A stretch of 64,000 bases of DNA. It comes from Haberlea rhodopensis. Lineage: Eukaryota > Streptophyta > Magnoliopsida > Lamiales > Gesneriaceae. The notes beneath the pieces are model-generated. The model was not told the origin of the DNA. It saw only the letters and a list, made by a program, of their open reading frames with translations, and ran no database searches. Below are positions 11,571 to 22,575 of the stretch, piece after piece. Every line of letters begins with the position of its first letter. The stretch's first letter is position 1. The stretch is from positions 10,572,886-10,636,885 of the forward strand of contig CAJQUN010000015.1 in assembly GCA_907163345.1 (NCBI GenBank), in the 5' to 3' direction. A program made the translations under genes and the position numbers.

Positions 11571-13130
11571 TGACCGCTTTATTTTTAAACAAAAGATTTA
11601 TTTCAAAGATTAGTGTGAAGCGATTCTACCGCAAGTGCATTGTGTCAAGTTTTAGTATAGTGAAAATTAAGTACGGGTTGTCGAATCCACAGGGACTAAC
11701 GTATAAGTACCAAATGAGATTAATAAAATTATATTTAGCCTACGATTAACAAATGTGATTATCTAAAGCAAACTTAAACTAAGAATAAAGATTAAACTAG
11801 AAACAATGAATAGAATGGTTCCGGAAATGCAAAGGTAAGTTACTCGAGAAAATTACCGAGCTCGTCGTTCAATTATGTTATCTCTAATGATTCAATGGAA
11901 TTCTCAAATTATCAACCAATTGATTTTAAAGGTGAACGGTTTTCGCTATTATTCGATACACTCTCTCGAGCTGTAAAGAAACTAACAATAAATTAGAATA
12001 AGTCACTCTCGTGCACCTATTTACTAATTCAAAGTTGCATAAATTATCAAACCGTATAACTCTAAATCTCTCGATTCCAAGTTCTCACGTATGCGATATC
12101 ATCTCTCGATCTCAATCGTAACATACATCATAAATTAATGGAGCGTGTTACAACGTTATCTCTCGATCTCGGCTGTAACCCTCAAATTCAATCAAAGCTA
12201 GCTAGACTTTGATCTACACAAGCAATTAATTTATGAACAATAACAATCAATGCGCTCAAATACCAATGAATCAATAATCAACCACAACGAAACTAAAACT
12301 CAATAATATAAACTAAATTTAATTCAAATCAAATACATAAGAGTTTTATTGTCTCTCGACCTCAAAAACATCAAATGGAATTGAAAATCAAATAAATTAA
12401 AGTTTACAAATACGATAAACGGTGGATGAATCCGTGCGTTGCACCGTGATTTCTTCTCTTGTTCCTTCCTTGCACTCCGGAATGGATTGGCTTGACTTTG
12501 GATGAAGAACGGATATTGGATCTCCTTTTCCGGCGTTAGGCGGCGGCTAGGGCGGCTCTTTTTTGACCTAATTCACGTCTGCTATCCTCTCCTCTAAAAT
12601 GGAATGATTTATTTCTTTTAAACCCCCCCCCCCCCCAGATCACGATAAACATGGAAAATAGAATCTGCAGATTTTGCGTATCGATCGATCGGAAGGTTTT
12701 CTCGATCGATCGGTGCACTGTTCATGTCAGCCTTTGAAACTTACTGCCTCGCTCGATCGATCGAGAATTTCTACCGATCGATCGAGACTTTGAAAAAAAT
12801 CAGCCTTGAAGTTACTGCCTCGCTCGATCGATCGAGAATTTGTACCGATCGATCGAGACTTGAAATTCTTTGATGCTCAACTTTCTGCCTGGCTCGATCG
12901 ATCGAGAGTAAATCTCGATCGATCGAGATTCCGAAAATCTCATTTCCTCAATTTTAGTTCTTTCTCGCCTCGATTTCGCCCGTTATCTTCATATTAGCTC
13001 ATTTCTTCCACTTCCGATCTATTTTCCTGAAACAAACGAATAAACACCAAAAAGCATAATATCATCCAGGAAAAAATACGGAAAGTAGGAAGAAATTACA
13101 GTTAAAAACACTCAAAATCTAAGCCTATCA
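11571..13130 (-). repeat. Element C, 3' LTR (left copy)
   Basis: Runs from TGACCGC to CCTATCA on the plus strand. It shares with the right copy the ACCGCAAGTGCA block, the CACAGGGACTAAC block and ATCTCTCGATCTC repeats. A CGATCGATCG island lies at 12680-12925, and a poly-C run at about 12630-12645. Confidence 0.85.
12680..12925 (-). repeat. CGATCGATCG palindrome island (left LTR of C)
   Basis: Eight palindrome copies, mostly in pairs. They flank repeated ACTGCCTCGCTCGATCG text. Confidence 0.88.
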
Positions 13131-14239
13131 ACTCCCCCAAACTTAGACTTGATCGTCCTCGAGCAAGCAATAAGCTCAAAAAGAAAAGTTAAACTCAATA
13201 CTAAGCATGAATCATCTTTACAACATACGTAAAAACTCAGAAATCCTACTTACACATCAATAGAAGTCATTCAACACTTAACAAGAAGCAATTTCTCCTA
13301 AGTTAAACAATACATCGCAACATTGGAACGTGCGTGTGTGCTATTGTCAAACATGAGTAATGTACATATCTTTAAGATCAAAATGTGCCATATCAACTCC
13401 TAGTCAAGATTACTTTGAACTACTCTACAAATTTACTATCCAGCACTTCTCCACTAATGTAATTATTCCCTAGACTTGGATCAACAGGACTTTAAAAGCT
13501 TATAACGTTAGGCCTTTTGGTGTCGGCTCCAAAGAAAAGGTAGGATAGAATCAAAGAAGAGAGTATAACAGAATCAGTTCAAAATCTTCTCACATAATCA
13601 TTGAGCTTCTCTTCACATTTTCTAGCCTTGGCCACTTTGGGTCTTATTTAAATTTTCTTTTCAAGGCTTTTTCTACAACTTTTCTTTTTTTTTTTTTTTT
13701 GTTTTGTTTTTTTTTTTTTTGGTCATTCTTTCGTTCATTTCATTTCTTTCACAATGAACTTCTCAACATATAGCAATTTAATGCAATGAATGAGATTCAT
13801 TATACTCCCTTAGGGTGGGTAAACATTTTCTTTTAAGCTCAATCCAAGGTAGGTATAATGAGGTTGTTAAGAATGTTGAATGGGGGTCTAATCATATGCA
13901 ATGCATATACGATTCTTTTTCAATCAGGCACAAGAGGGGACACTAAGGAATAATGTATACCAGGTAGGCTTGAAAGGCTCAAACGGTCCAAAGATAGCCT
14001 AAATCATCTCCAAGTCTAGTTCCTAATTATAAATTTCGCCTCAAAGTGCTTTCAACTAAACTGTAGAGTTATCTAAGATACTCAAGACTCATCACAGTTA
14101 ACACAAATTTTCAATTTAATCAATATATACTTCACTCAATCATGACTCAATAAGTGCTCAAATTATTCCTCAGTTTTGACATATAGTTAACAAAGGATAT
14201 ATACAAACAAGTTAAACATTTCCATGACTCCTATCTAGA
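13131..14239 (-). other. Non-coding interior of element C
   Basis: 1.1 kb with no open frame. It holds the polypurine tract (13131-13138 on the complement) and two T-runs (13682-13700 and 13708-13720). Nothing else is recognisable. Confidence 0.7.
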
Positions 14240-15972
14240 TGAGGAATCGCTTTTATTTTAAACAATTATTTCCAATCTAGCGATTTTAGACCGCAAGTGC
14301 ACGGTGTCAAGTTTTAATATAGATAGGAAGATACGGATTGTCGAACCCACAGGGACTAACAAGCAAGTACCAAATAAGACACTTTTAACTATATTTAACC
14401 TACGAAATTAATTTATAATTAACAACTAATTAATTAAAATAAACTACTAATCCAACCAAGTCAATAAAAGTAAACGAGAAAAATCCACTAGAGAAGATTA
14501 TCGAGACTTTGGCTTACCAATGCAATTCCCTACAATTCTCGATTGAATATTCAAATATTTCTAAGGTGACAAGTTCTCCCAATTTATCTAATACACTCTC
14601 TCGAGCTATATTAAACCTAACACCAAATTGCAGTAAGTAACTCTCGTTCACTTATTTAACAATTCAATGTTGCATAAGATCCATGAAAACTCCTAGCTTT
14701 CAATTATAAAAATGTATGGCTATCACACATGTATTTGACGTCATCTCTCGATCTCGGTCTTAAATCCATGGTATGAATTATTAATTCCGTATCATAAAAT
14801 CATCTCTCGATCTCAATTATGATACTAAAATCATTCAAAGGTAATCAATCCTCTAAAAGCATGAAGAACATAAAACATAAACAAAGAACTATAAGAATTC
14901 AATCATTGAATCATCAAATCGAAGGTTCATAACAAAGGTTCGCCTAGCCTCGATAAATAAAATTAGTTCCTCATAATAAATCAAAACACAACAAAACTAA
15001 GAATTTAAAGACAAAGAAAAACTCCCAGCGTCGACTCCGGTTGTAGATCTTCGCTCCTTCTCTTGCTTCCTTCTCGATCGTCTCTTTTTATCGCCTTGTT
15101 GGGTTGTTCCAATTCCTAGGGTGAAGTGGTGATGATGGATGATGGTGATGGAAGGATGGAGGTTGATGATGGGGAAGAAAAGGTGGACGTGTGAGAGGAG
15201 TGAAGGAAAGAAAGGTTTGGATGGTGAATGGGTGTATGATATATGGAAGCAAGGTGGAGGTTATGGTGGACGTGAGATGGATTGGAGGAAGAAGATGGTG
15301 TTTGTTTCGGATGGTGAATGGGTATGGAGGTGTGGTGGCTTTTCCTAGGGTTCAAAAATCTGATTTTGGGTTGTAAATCTCGTCCATATGTATAGGGGAA
15401 AGAATTATGGACTTCCCTTTTGCATACAAACTCTACAAGGAAGTTTTTTTTCTCAAAACTGCTCGTCCCGATCGATCCGAAAAAGTGGCCGATCGATCGA
15501 GCCTTCCAGTAAGAATTTCGCTCAGTTTTCAGCATTTCTCGATCGATCGAAATCCTTTCTCGATCGATCGCTCTTCACAGTAAGTTTCTTCGCCTTTTTC
15601 AGCTTCTGGCGAGTTTCATATTTTGGCCGTAACTTTCTCATACGAACTCCGAATTCGATGAATCAGCTGTCCACGTGAAGATAACTCAAAGTTCTACAAT
15701 TTTTATATGGACCACATTTCCAAAACATGGCTCGAACATATAGTAATTTGAGGAGAAAGGAGTAACACGTGTCTTGGATTCTGGTTTTTCCTCTTTTCTT
15801 CAACTTTATTCATTTTTTCATCATTTTAGCTTGATTTCTTCCCCTTTTATGAATTTCAACATTGATTCCTGAAATATAGAAATATATACCATACGACGTA
15901 AAATAATTCAAGAATCAACACGAAAACATATACAAATCATAGCATAAAAACGCGTAATAATCAACCCTATCA
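14240..15972 (-). repeat. Element C, 5' LTR (right copy)
   Basis: Runs from TGAGGAATCGC to CCCTATCA on the plus strand. It contains a CGATCGATCG island (15468-15570). On the complement, 15605-15700 is about 90% identical by eye to element M 61915-62010. Confidence 0.85.
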
Positions 15973-16668
15973 GGCGATCTTTGAAAAACCCTCGACGAAA
16001 CGTCGGTAATATCCTGCCAAACCGAGAAAACTTCATATCTCCGGTACAGAAGTGGGTGCAGCCCACTCCATCACAGCCTCAATCTTCCTGGGATCCACAG
16101 ATATCCCACTGCTAGATATAACATGTCCTAAGAATACCACACTGTCCAACCAGAACTCGCACTTGCTAAGCTTTGCATATAATTGATGATCCCTAAGGAT
16201 CTGGAGTACTGTCCTCAAGTGCCTTACATGTTCTTCTTTAGTCCGAGAGTAAATAAGTATATCGTCAATGAAAACGATGACGAATTGGTCCAAATATGGC
16301 TGGAACACTCTGTTCATCAGACTCATAAAAACGGCTGGGGCATTCGTCACCCCAAAAGGCATGACTAGGAATTCATAGTGCACATATCTAGTCCTGAAAG
16401 CCGTCTTCTGAACATCATCTTCCCTTACTCGAATCTGATGGTACCCCGACCTCAGATCGATCTTACTGTAGAGCCTCGTGCCCTGCAACTGATCAAACAA
16501 GTCATCAATCCTTGGAAGTGGATACTTGTTCTTCACTGTGGCCTTATTCAGTTGCCTATAGTCAATGCATAGACGCATCGATCCATCCTTCTTTTTAACA
16601 AACAAAACAGGCGCACCCCAGGGCGATACGCTAGGGCGTATGTAGCCCTTATCAAGGAGCTCTTGCAA
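15973..16668 (-). pseudogene. Element A pol: reverse transcriptase
   Basis: Encodes the Ty3-type RT core: LDKGYIRPSVSPWGAP, the catalytic Asp in SKIDLRSGYHQ, PFGVTNAP and the FIDDILIYS catalytic box. The N-terminal end meets a frameshift near 16670, where one base is missing relative to D. The C-terminal end is cut by element C at the GGCGA duplication. Non-functional. Confidence 0.92.
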
Positions 16669-17537
16669 CTGATCTTTAACTCTCTTAGCTCTGCTGGTGC
16701 CATCCTATACGGGGCACGAGAAATTGCAGACGTCCCCGGTAGTAACTCAATCCCAAACTCGACCTCTCTCGTCGGTGGGAATCCGGGAATCTCTTCCGGA
16801 AAAACATCAGGAAACTCCGCCACTATGGGCACATCCTCAACCTTTAATTTCTTCCTCTTTTCCGCATTATCCACAGCATAGATAAGATATCCGGTATGGC
16901 CTCGTTCCAATAACTGTGCCATCTTGACAGCAGATATCAACGGAATCTTTGGACGAGAACCATCCCCATAGAATGTCCACTGGACTCCCAAATCAGATCT
17001 GAACCGAACAGTCCTCTGTTTACAGTCCACAACTGCCTGATACTTGTTCAGCACATCGATGCCCATAATGCAATCGAAGTCTGACATTCCCAGCATAATC
17101 AAATCCGACCTTAACTCGTTATCCTCAAAATAAATGAGGCCATCAAAAACAATCTGATCTCTAGTCAAACTTCTTCCAGCGGGTGTCGAGACCATAAGAG
17201 GCATGGGGGACGGAGAAGTGCATATGTGGTGCCTTTCGACAAAACTCGTCGACACAAAAGAGTGTGACGCACCTGTGTCTATCAATATAAAAGCAGGGTG
17301 CGTAAATAAAAGGCACGTACCCTTTATAACCTCCTCCGGAGCCGCTGTAGCCTGCTCCCTCGTCAAAGCGTAAACCTGCCCCTGAGGTGGCCCCATGGGC
17401 TGACCTCCATACTGCCTCGGTGCAAAAGGTGGTCTGTGCTGTGCTGCTCTATCCGCAGGCCTCCCCGCAGAGTTCTGCTGTCTTCCCCTGTTGGGACACT
17501 GCCGAGCAAAGTGCCCCCTGTCGCCACAAACATAGCA
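16548..17537 (-). pseudogene. Element A: end of gag, protease and start of RT
   Basis: The frame holds the aspartic protease signature LIDTGASHSFVS and the FPPTREVEFGIELLPG linker that precedes RT. After the frameshift near 16670 the frame reads nonsense. A TGA at about 17535 replaces a Gly codon beside the zinc knuckle seen intact in D and separates this piece from gag. Confidence 0.9.
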
Positions 17538-18437
17538 TCATACGCAGTCTTTTGCTAAATGGGGTTGCCCACAAAGAGTGCACTGAACCCTTCCAGATCT
17601 GTCTCCCTGAGGCTGTCCTCTTCCCGTAGGGGCGTCATTCCTATGATTCCCCTTCCAATGATTCTCAGGCCTCTTGCCACTGAATCTCGATGCTGAAGTG
17701 TTCCCCCTAGGCTTAAACTGATCACCCCTGGGCTTCAAATTGTCAGAAGTAGATTTCTGAGGGGGTACTGGAGGTGGCATGGCATCAGAGTATGCTCCAA
17801 CTCCTAGTTCGGCTATCTCAGCCCGTGAAAGCGCATCGTCAAAACAGGCAGGGCCATAAGTGACGACCCTGTCATATAGCTCAGTCCTCAAGCCTTTCAT
17901 AAAATTCCTCATCTTAGCCTGGGTGTTCGCAGCAATGTGGGGCACATAACGGAGTAAAGAACAGTAATGTAGAGCATAGTCTGATACAGGCATGGTACCT
18001 TGCCTTAAGTTGGTAAACTCATCCTCTTTAGCGTGTCTCGCAGCAGCTGAGAAATAGCGGGTCAGAAACCGAGTCCTGAACAGTTTCCAATTGATCTCCT
18101 GACCCTGAGCCTCTTGCTCAATCACTGTGGTCTTCCACCACATCAGTGCCTTCTTAGCCAGCTGAAATTCTGCTAATCTGATCCATGCCGTCTTTGCGCA
18201 AGGCGCTGCCACAAATATCTGCTCTATCCTCTCTAGCCACTCCTCGGCAACTTCCCCGGTTTCCGTTCCTTCGAACATCGGAGGTCGGTACGTCAAAAAC
18301 TGAGACAAGCTCAACTCCCCGGGTAATAATTACTGTTCAGAGGGCTCTTCCCCTAAGGCTGGCGGTGGTAGTGGATTCGTACGCCCAGCACTTGCATTTA
18401 CACTAACAGCGCCACCCACTTCTACATTTGCTGCCAT
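17538..18437 (-). pseudogene. Element A gag
   Basis: Retrotransposon Gag region with RPPMFEGTE, AEEWLERIEQIF, the RYFSAAARHAKEDEF segment and a first zinc knuckle CTLCGQPHLAKDC. Gag forms the virus-like particle. Comparison with D places the start codon near 18437 (MAANVEV). An in-frame TAA about 40 codons later, near 18328, removes the N-terminus from the long frame that begins at 18314. Confidence 0.9.
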
Positions 18438-18625
18438 GCTGCAACACAAGGGTTAACAACAATACCAAAAGTAGTTCATAAAGTACATCGTTAGATAATT
18501 AAACATGTTAGCATAACATCTTCTACTTCATATGCAACATACATATAAAACATGTTTAAAAGTAAGCACCTAGCTAACTTATTGCTAAGGCTACCCTTCA
18601 CTCATTCCTGGGTTATCTAACCACT

Positions 18626-18637
18626 GCTCTGATACCA
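18626..18637 (-). other. Primer-binding site of A (tRNA-iMet)
   Basis: On the minus strand it reads TGGTATCAGAGC, the complement of the 3' end of initiator-Met tRNA, four bases from the end of the 5' LTR. It primes minus-strand DNA synthesis. Confidence 0.93.
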
Positions 18638-19060
18638 CTAATGTGGGGTCTTCCCACCTTAACAGTGTTATAGTTACATAAGAAGGACTAATCATGCATT
18701 AGATAACATCTTAAGGTTCCGGTTGTTACATGAGCTAACAGGATTACAGGCCAAAATACAAAACTTCAAAAATAACTCATTACATTCCCAAAAGAATGAC
18801 AAAATTTAGATTTACACTACTCCTAGAGTAGATACTAGTCATGACTTGAATCCTATACATTCCTGTGTTCTTCGTAGCTCACTGCCTCAACCCGACCCTT
18901 AGTCCTTTAGTCCAAAAGTGTACCTACAGGGACAACATATCACGAGCATATGCAATCTTACTTAACATCATAAAAACATCATAGTAAATGCATGAAATCT
19001 TGGTTAAGTAAATATGTTGGTTATTCATTAACTTCTTTTTGTTGTCCCTGATTCATATTC

Positions 19061-19286
19061 ATGCATATGGGCATCTTACCATGTGGCATCTTACCACATC
19101 ATAAACATCGTATGGCCTCTTACCATATGGGCATCTTACCCCGTGGCATCTTACCACATAATAACATCGTATGGCCTCTTACCATATGGGCATCTTACCC
19201 CGTGGCATCTTACCACATAATAACATCGTATGGCCTCTTACCATATTGGCATCTTACCCCGTGGCATCTTACCACATCATAAACAT
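19061..19286 (-). repeat. Tandem hairpin array in the right LTR of A
   Basis: Counterpart of 5891-6116, with four units. One stem is spoiled by a G-to-T change near 19246. Confidence 0.9.
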
Positions 19287-19552
19287 CGTATAAACATCAT
19301 CATTTCATCATAAATATTCATGCGATAAATGCAAAGTCATAGTGTAGAGATGTGTTTTACCGTCCGATGCCCGTACGTCTCTTACGTACCTTTTCAAAAG
19401 GAGGAGGAGTCAACAGACTTTATCTCCTTGACTGTGCTGGTACCTGGGATGGTTCTACAAGATCACACAATACCATATTAGATGCCTCAATATCATCTCA
19501 TACCATAAACTTAACAAAATAAATCATCAATTTATTTTTCAACATTCTGCCT

Positions 19553-19771
19553 CTCTCGATCGATCGGCCCCAAGGTCTCGATCGATCGAGAAAACATGCT
19601 TAACAGTGCTCAACACTCTGCCTCGATCGATCGATCGAAATATTTTACCGATCGATCGAGGAGCTTCACCGATCGATCGAAAAATCCTTCGATCGATTGA
19701 CGCCTGAATTTCAAACCATGCTTAAAAGCTTCTGCCTCGCTCGATCGATCGGTACAAGAATCTCGATCGAT
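19553..19771 (-). repeat. CGATCGATCG palindrome island (right LTR of A)
   Basis: Same set as at 6378-6603. Two copies that are degenerate in the left LTR are perfect or nearly so here. Confidence 0.9.
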
Positions 19772-20503
19772 CGAGCACTCTGAAAATCGGGATTTTTCCA
19801 GATTTTCGAGGACCTCATTTCATCTCATCAAATCTACTTCATAACACATCATACTTGCTCAAACAAACATGCTAGGAACTTCATAAAACTTCCATGTAGG
19901 TACTTAAATCAAAGGTTTAACAAAACCTAAGCTAACATGCATCATAACATCATCAAAATCTTCAACCTCATCCAACTTATACAGAAAACAGAGCATGCTC
20001 ATCTTTGCCCAGATTTTCGAGCACATAGTTTCATAACCAGAAATTTATCACATAAAACATGTAACATGCTCGAACTAACATGCTAGTAGCTACATAATAT
20101 TACCATGCAAGCACCCATACCAAGGTTTCACCCAAACCTATACTAGCATGCATGGAATCATCACAACCAAAACCAAACCCAAACAAAACTCAGAAAAACA
20201 GAGTATTAAAACTTTACCCCTCTTCTTGGTAAGCTTTTGCACACAAAATCACAAGCCTTTCCTTCTCCTATCTGCAGCTCACTCCATCGATTTTGGGAGA
20301 GAAAGAGAGGGAGAAGGAGGTGGAGGAGGGTTGATTGCAAGCAATGAGTGATAGCATGGGTTGGGCAAGTGGGGGGTATGGGTTGAACAAGTGGGGGAGG
20401 GGTGAGGTGACCGAGTGGGTGGGGGGGTGGTGTGGGTAGGGTGGTCATGTGGTGTTTAATTGTGTCCCGGTATTTAGTACGATGTATTAAAATATCCTCA
20501 CTC

Positions 20504-20515
20504 GATATTTTATAA
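20504..20515 (-). promoter_or_regulatory. Putative TATA box of A
   Basis: The minus strand reads TTATAAAATATC about 160 bases into the 5' LTR, before a pyrimidine-rich leader. Inferred from sequence and position only. Confidence 0.45.
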
Positions 20516-20707
20516 CTTCATTTAATTAATACATCCTTTAAAACACCCAACATGCCCCCTAAATCATAACATCATATTATCATTATAATCCCCCAATTGA
20601 AATACACCACAACCCTTAAACATATCATAAATCATCATCATAGCACATAATCATATAACATTTCGGGGTATTACATATTGAGACTCGGGTTGTTGGAGCA
20701 TTGGTAC

Positions 20708-20715
20708 TATATATA
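20708..20715 (+). promoter_or_regulatory. Putative TATA box in the right LTR of E
   Basis: TATATATA followed by CCAAGTGGGCTCGGTGTTC. The same arrangement occurs on the minus strand in G (34799-34806) and K (59137-59144). Confidence 0.65.
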
Positions 20716-21107
20716 CCAAGTGGGCTCGGTGTTCAGTCATTTTCTTCAGGCTCACTCCCTCTTATCTCTATCTCTCCCGCCTATCTCTTCCCTCTCCTTC
20801 CCCTTTCCCTTCCCCCATTTCCTTGAGGAGGAAAATTCGATAGAGGATCGATTCTTAAAGGACTTTTGAGCAATTAGTTGGGTAATCTTCTTTCCCTCTC
20901 GATTGTCTTTGTTTTGATAGTAATTTTGTAGTGATTGGTCATGAATAGAGATGGGATTGAGTTTTTGGTTCATATAGATTTTTGGTTGTTGTGTTATGTG
21001 GAGTTTTTTTGTGTTTATATTAAGGATTGTGGAGCTTTGGGATTTGAGATTGTTGTTTTGGGAGGTTTTGCTCGAAAAATGTCATTTTTGGCTGTTACAG
21101 AGCTCGC

Positions 21108-21320
21108 CGATCGATCGGCAGGATGGCGCCGATCGATCGTGCGTCGTTGGACAAAACTGGAAGGCGATGATTATGGCGATCGATCACGCAAAGCGACCAA
21201 TCGATCACGGGCGTCTGGCGATTGATCTCGCGCGAACGAAAATCTGTAAAATTTTCTGTGGCTCGGGATCGATCGAGAGATTTTGGGCAATCGAGAGATT
21301 TTGGGCGATCGATCGCGAGG
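21108..21320 (+). repeat. CGATCGATCG palindrome island (right LTR of E)
   Basis: Several GCGATCGATCG-type palindromes, some decayed to GCGATTGATC or CAATCGATC. They lie about 400 bases downstream of the TATA box, so probably within the transcript. Confidence 0.85.
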
Positions 21321-22300
21321 TGTGGTGAAATTTTTTCGTTTGTCGTGATACCGATGCATGCCTTGCCCGAGTCTTTTATGCATTTAATCATCATGATTGG
21401 ATGATATATGGAGGTTGAGTACGTGCTTGAGTATGTGATTGTGTGCACGTAATTGATTGTGAGTTATTAACAGTGTATAGCGAATGACTCATTGTATCTC
21501 GGGGCAAAGGCAAGGATTGGCACTTGTTATTGGGTTATAAGGTACGTGTGACGTACGAGCATAGATAAGTATATTATTGTTGGGTTAACCAATAATATAT
21601 TATTGTTGCGTTTGAAGTAAGTACGTAGAGACGTACAAGTGTTGATGGTTATGTTTACTGCTGTATTTATTGGCATATGATGATGCCGCTTTTGAGTTAG
21701 CAATGTTTTATGATGATGCCGCTTTTGAGCGAGCAATGTTTTATGATGATGCCGCTTTTGAGCGAACAATGGTCTATGATGATGCCGATGTTGAGTGAGT
21801 AATGGTTATGATTCCGTCGATGTTGAGCATGCGAGAGGTTAGAGTGCCGCCGCTATTGAGCGAACGATGTGATACGATGAATTGTAACAATGAAATTGCT
21901 GGTTGAGAGGTATTTGATTTTGTAAATCATTATTGTAATGATTTAGCTATGATTGATTATGGAACTGACGGTTTTGAATATGAGTACAGTGAATCATTGT
22001 AATGATTTAACTAATGTTAAAGTTGACGATCTTGGATAATGTGTGAGGACAGGAGCAACAGGGAAGATTTCATATGGTTATGGCATAAATAGGGAGTATT
22101 ATTTAATTTGCAGCTTTCCATTCTGTAAATTAGTAACTGTGTAGTTGATGATATTGAGATTGTGCTATTGGTATGCTCACCCCGTGTGAGGGCTGTTTCT
22201 GTTGAAACAGGTAGAACATGTTCATCGTTGGCTCTGGAGATGAGTTCAAGCAATTGAATGAGAATGCTCTCGGGATAGATGTGATGGACCGATCCTAATG

Positions 22301-22575
22301 TGGTGTTTAATTATCACATAATGATTAATTTACGTTAACATCAGAAGATTTGTAATATCATGACAAATGGCCCATTAAATTTTTTGTTTTTCTATGATAC
22401 ATATATAATGATACTGAAAATATGTAATTTCAATTTCCCAATTCAACATGTTGCTCATCACATAAGCATCGAATATATAATCAACCAGTAATAGAATACG
22501 TAAAATATAGATACTCATGTGTTGAGCTTTGGTATTCTAAGATGCTTCCTCACTAGCATCCAACATCTTTCTACC
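22301..22575. other. Unassigned AT-rich spacer
   Basis: About 275 bases between the faded end of E and LTR H. No gene or repeat boundary recognised. Confidence 0.5.

Larger units (their letters stand above)
11571..15972 (-). mobile_element. Element C: small non-coding LTR retrotransposon with unlike LTRs
   Basis: Flanked by a perfect TSD GGCGA (11566-11570 and 15973-15977) inside the RT region of A. The LTRs are 11571-13130 and 14240-15972, with 1.1 kb between them. A pyrimidine-rich tract (13131-13138) beside the left LTR is the expected polypurine tract in minus sense. No gene is seen. The two LTRs share layout and patches of sequence but are clearly not near-identical copies, which is abnormal for a young insertion. 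The right LTR shares an almost identical ~95-bp block with the LTR of Athila-like element M, so C may belong to that group. No primer site was recognised. Confidence 0.85.
5473..20675 (-). mobile_element. Element A: Tekay-type Ty3/Gypsy retrotransposon with two nested insertions
   Basis: Full-length insertion in minus sense: LTRs at 5473-7501 and 18642-20675, a tRNA-iMet primer site beside the right LTR, a hairpin and pyrimidine-rich tract beside the left LTR, and a perfect 5-bp TSD (TATTG). The two LTRs differ at only scattered bases, so insertion was fairly recent. The chromodomain-like integrase tail places it in the Tekay/Del clade of chromoviruses. Its gag-pol is disabled by stops, frameshifts, solo LTR B and element C. 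Confidence 0.95.
18642..20675 (-). repeat. Element A, 5' LTR (right copy)
   Basis: 2034 bp, nearly identical to 5473-7501. In minus sense the order is LTR start, TATA-like site (about 20510), pyrimidine-rich leader, CGATCGATCG island (19771-19553), ACGTAC hairpin (19389-19373), hairpin array (about 19286-19061), LTR end. Confidence 0.95.
20681..22300 (+). repeat. Right LTR of element E, second segment
   Basis: Resumes after element A. Within 30 bases it reaches a TATATATA box (20708-20715), then a CT-rich leader, a CGATCGATCG island (21108-21320), two ACGTAC hairpins (21542-21556 and 21621-21636), repeated CGCT-tttg-AGCG hairpins (about 21685-21860) and the GCTCACCCCGTGTGAGGG module (about 22175-22192). 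This layout matches LTRs G, K and F and not E's left LTR. The 3' end fades near 22300. Confidence 0.7.

Noticed and set aside
14218..14239. Primer-binding site for element C
   Set aside because: The sequence beside the right LTR does not match the 3' end of any tRNA I can recognise, so none is claimed.
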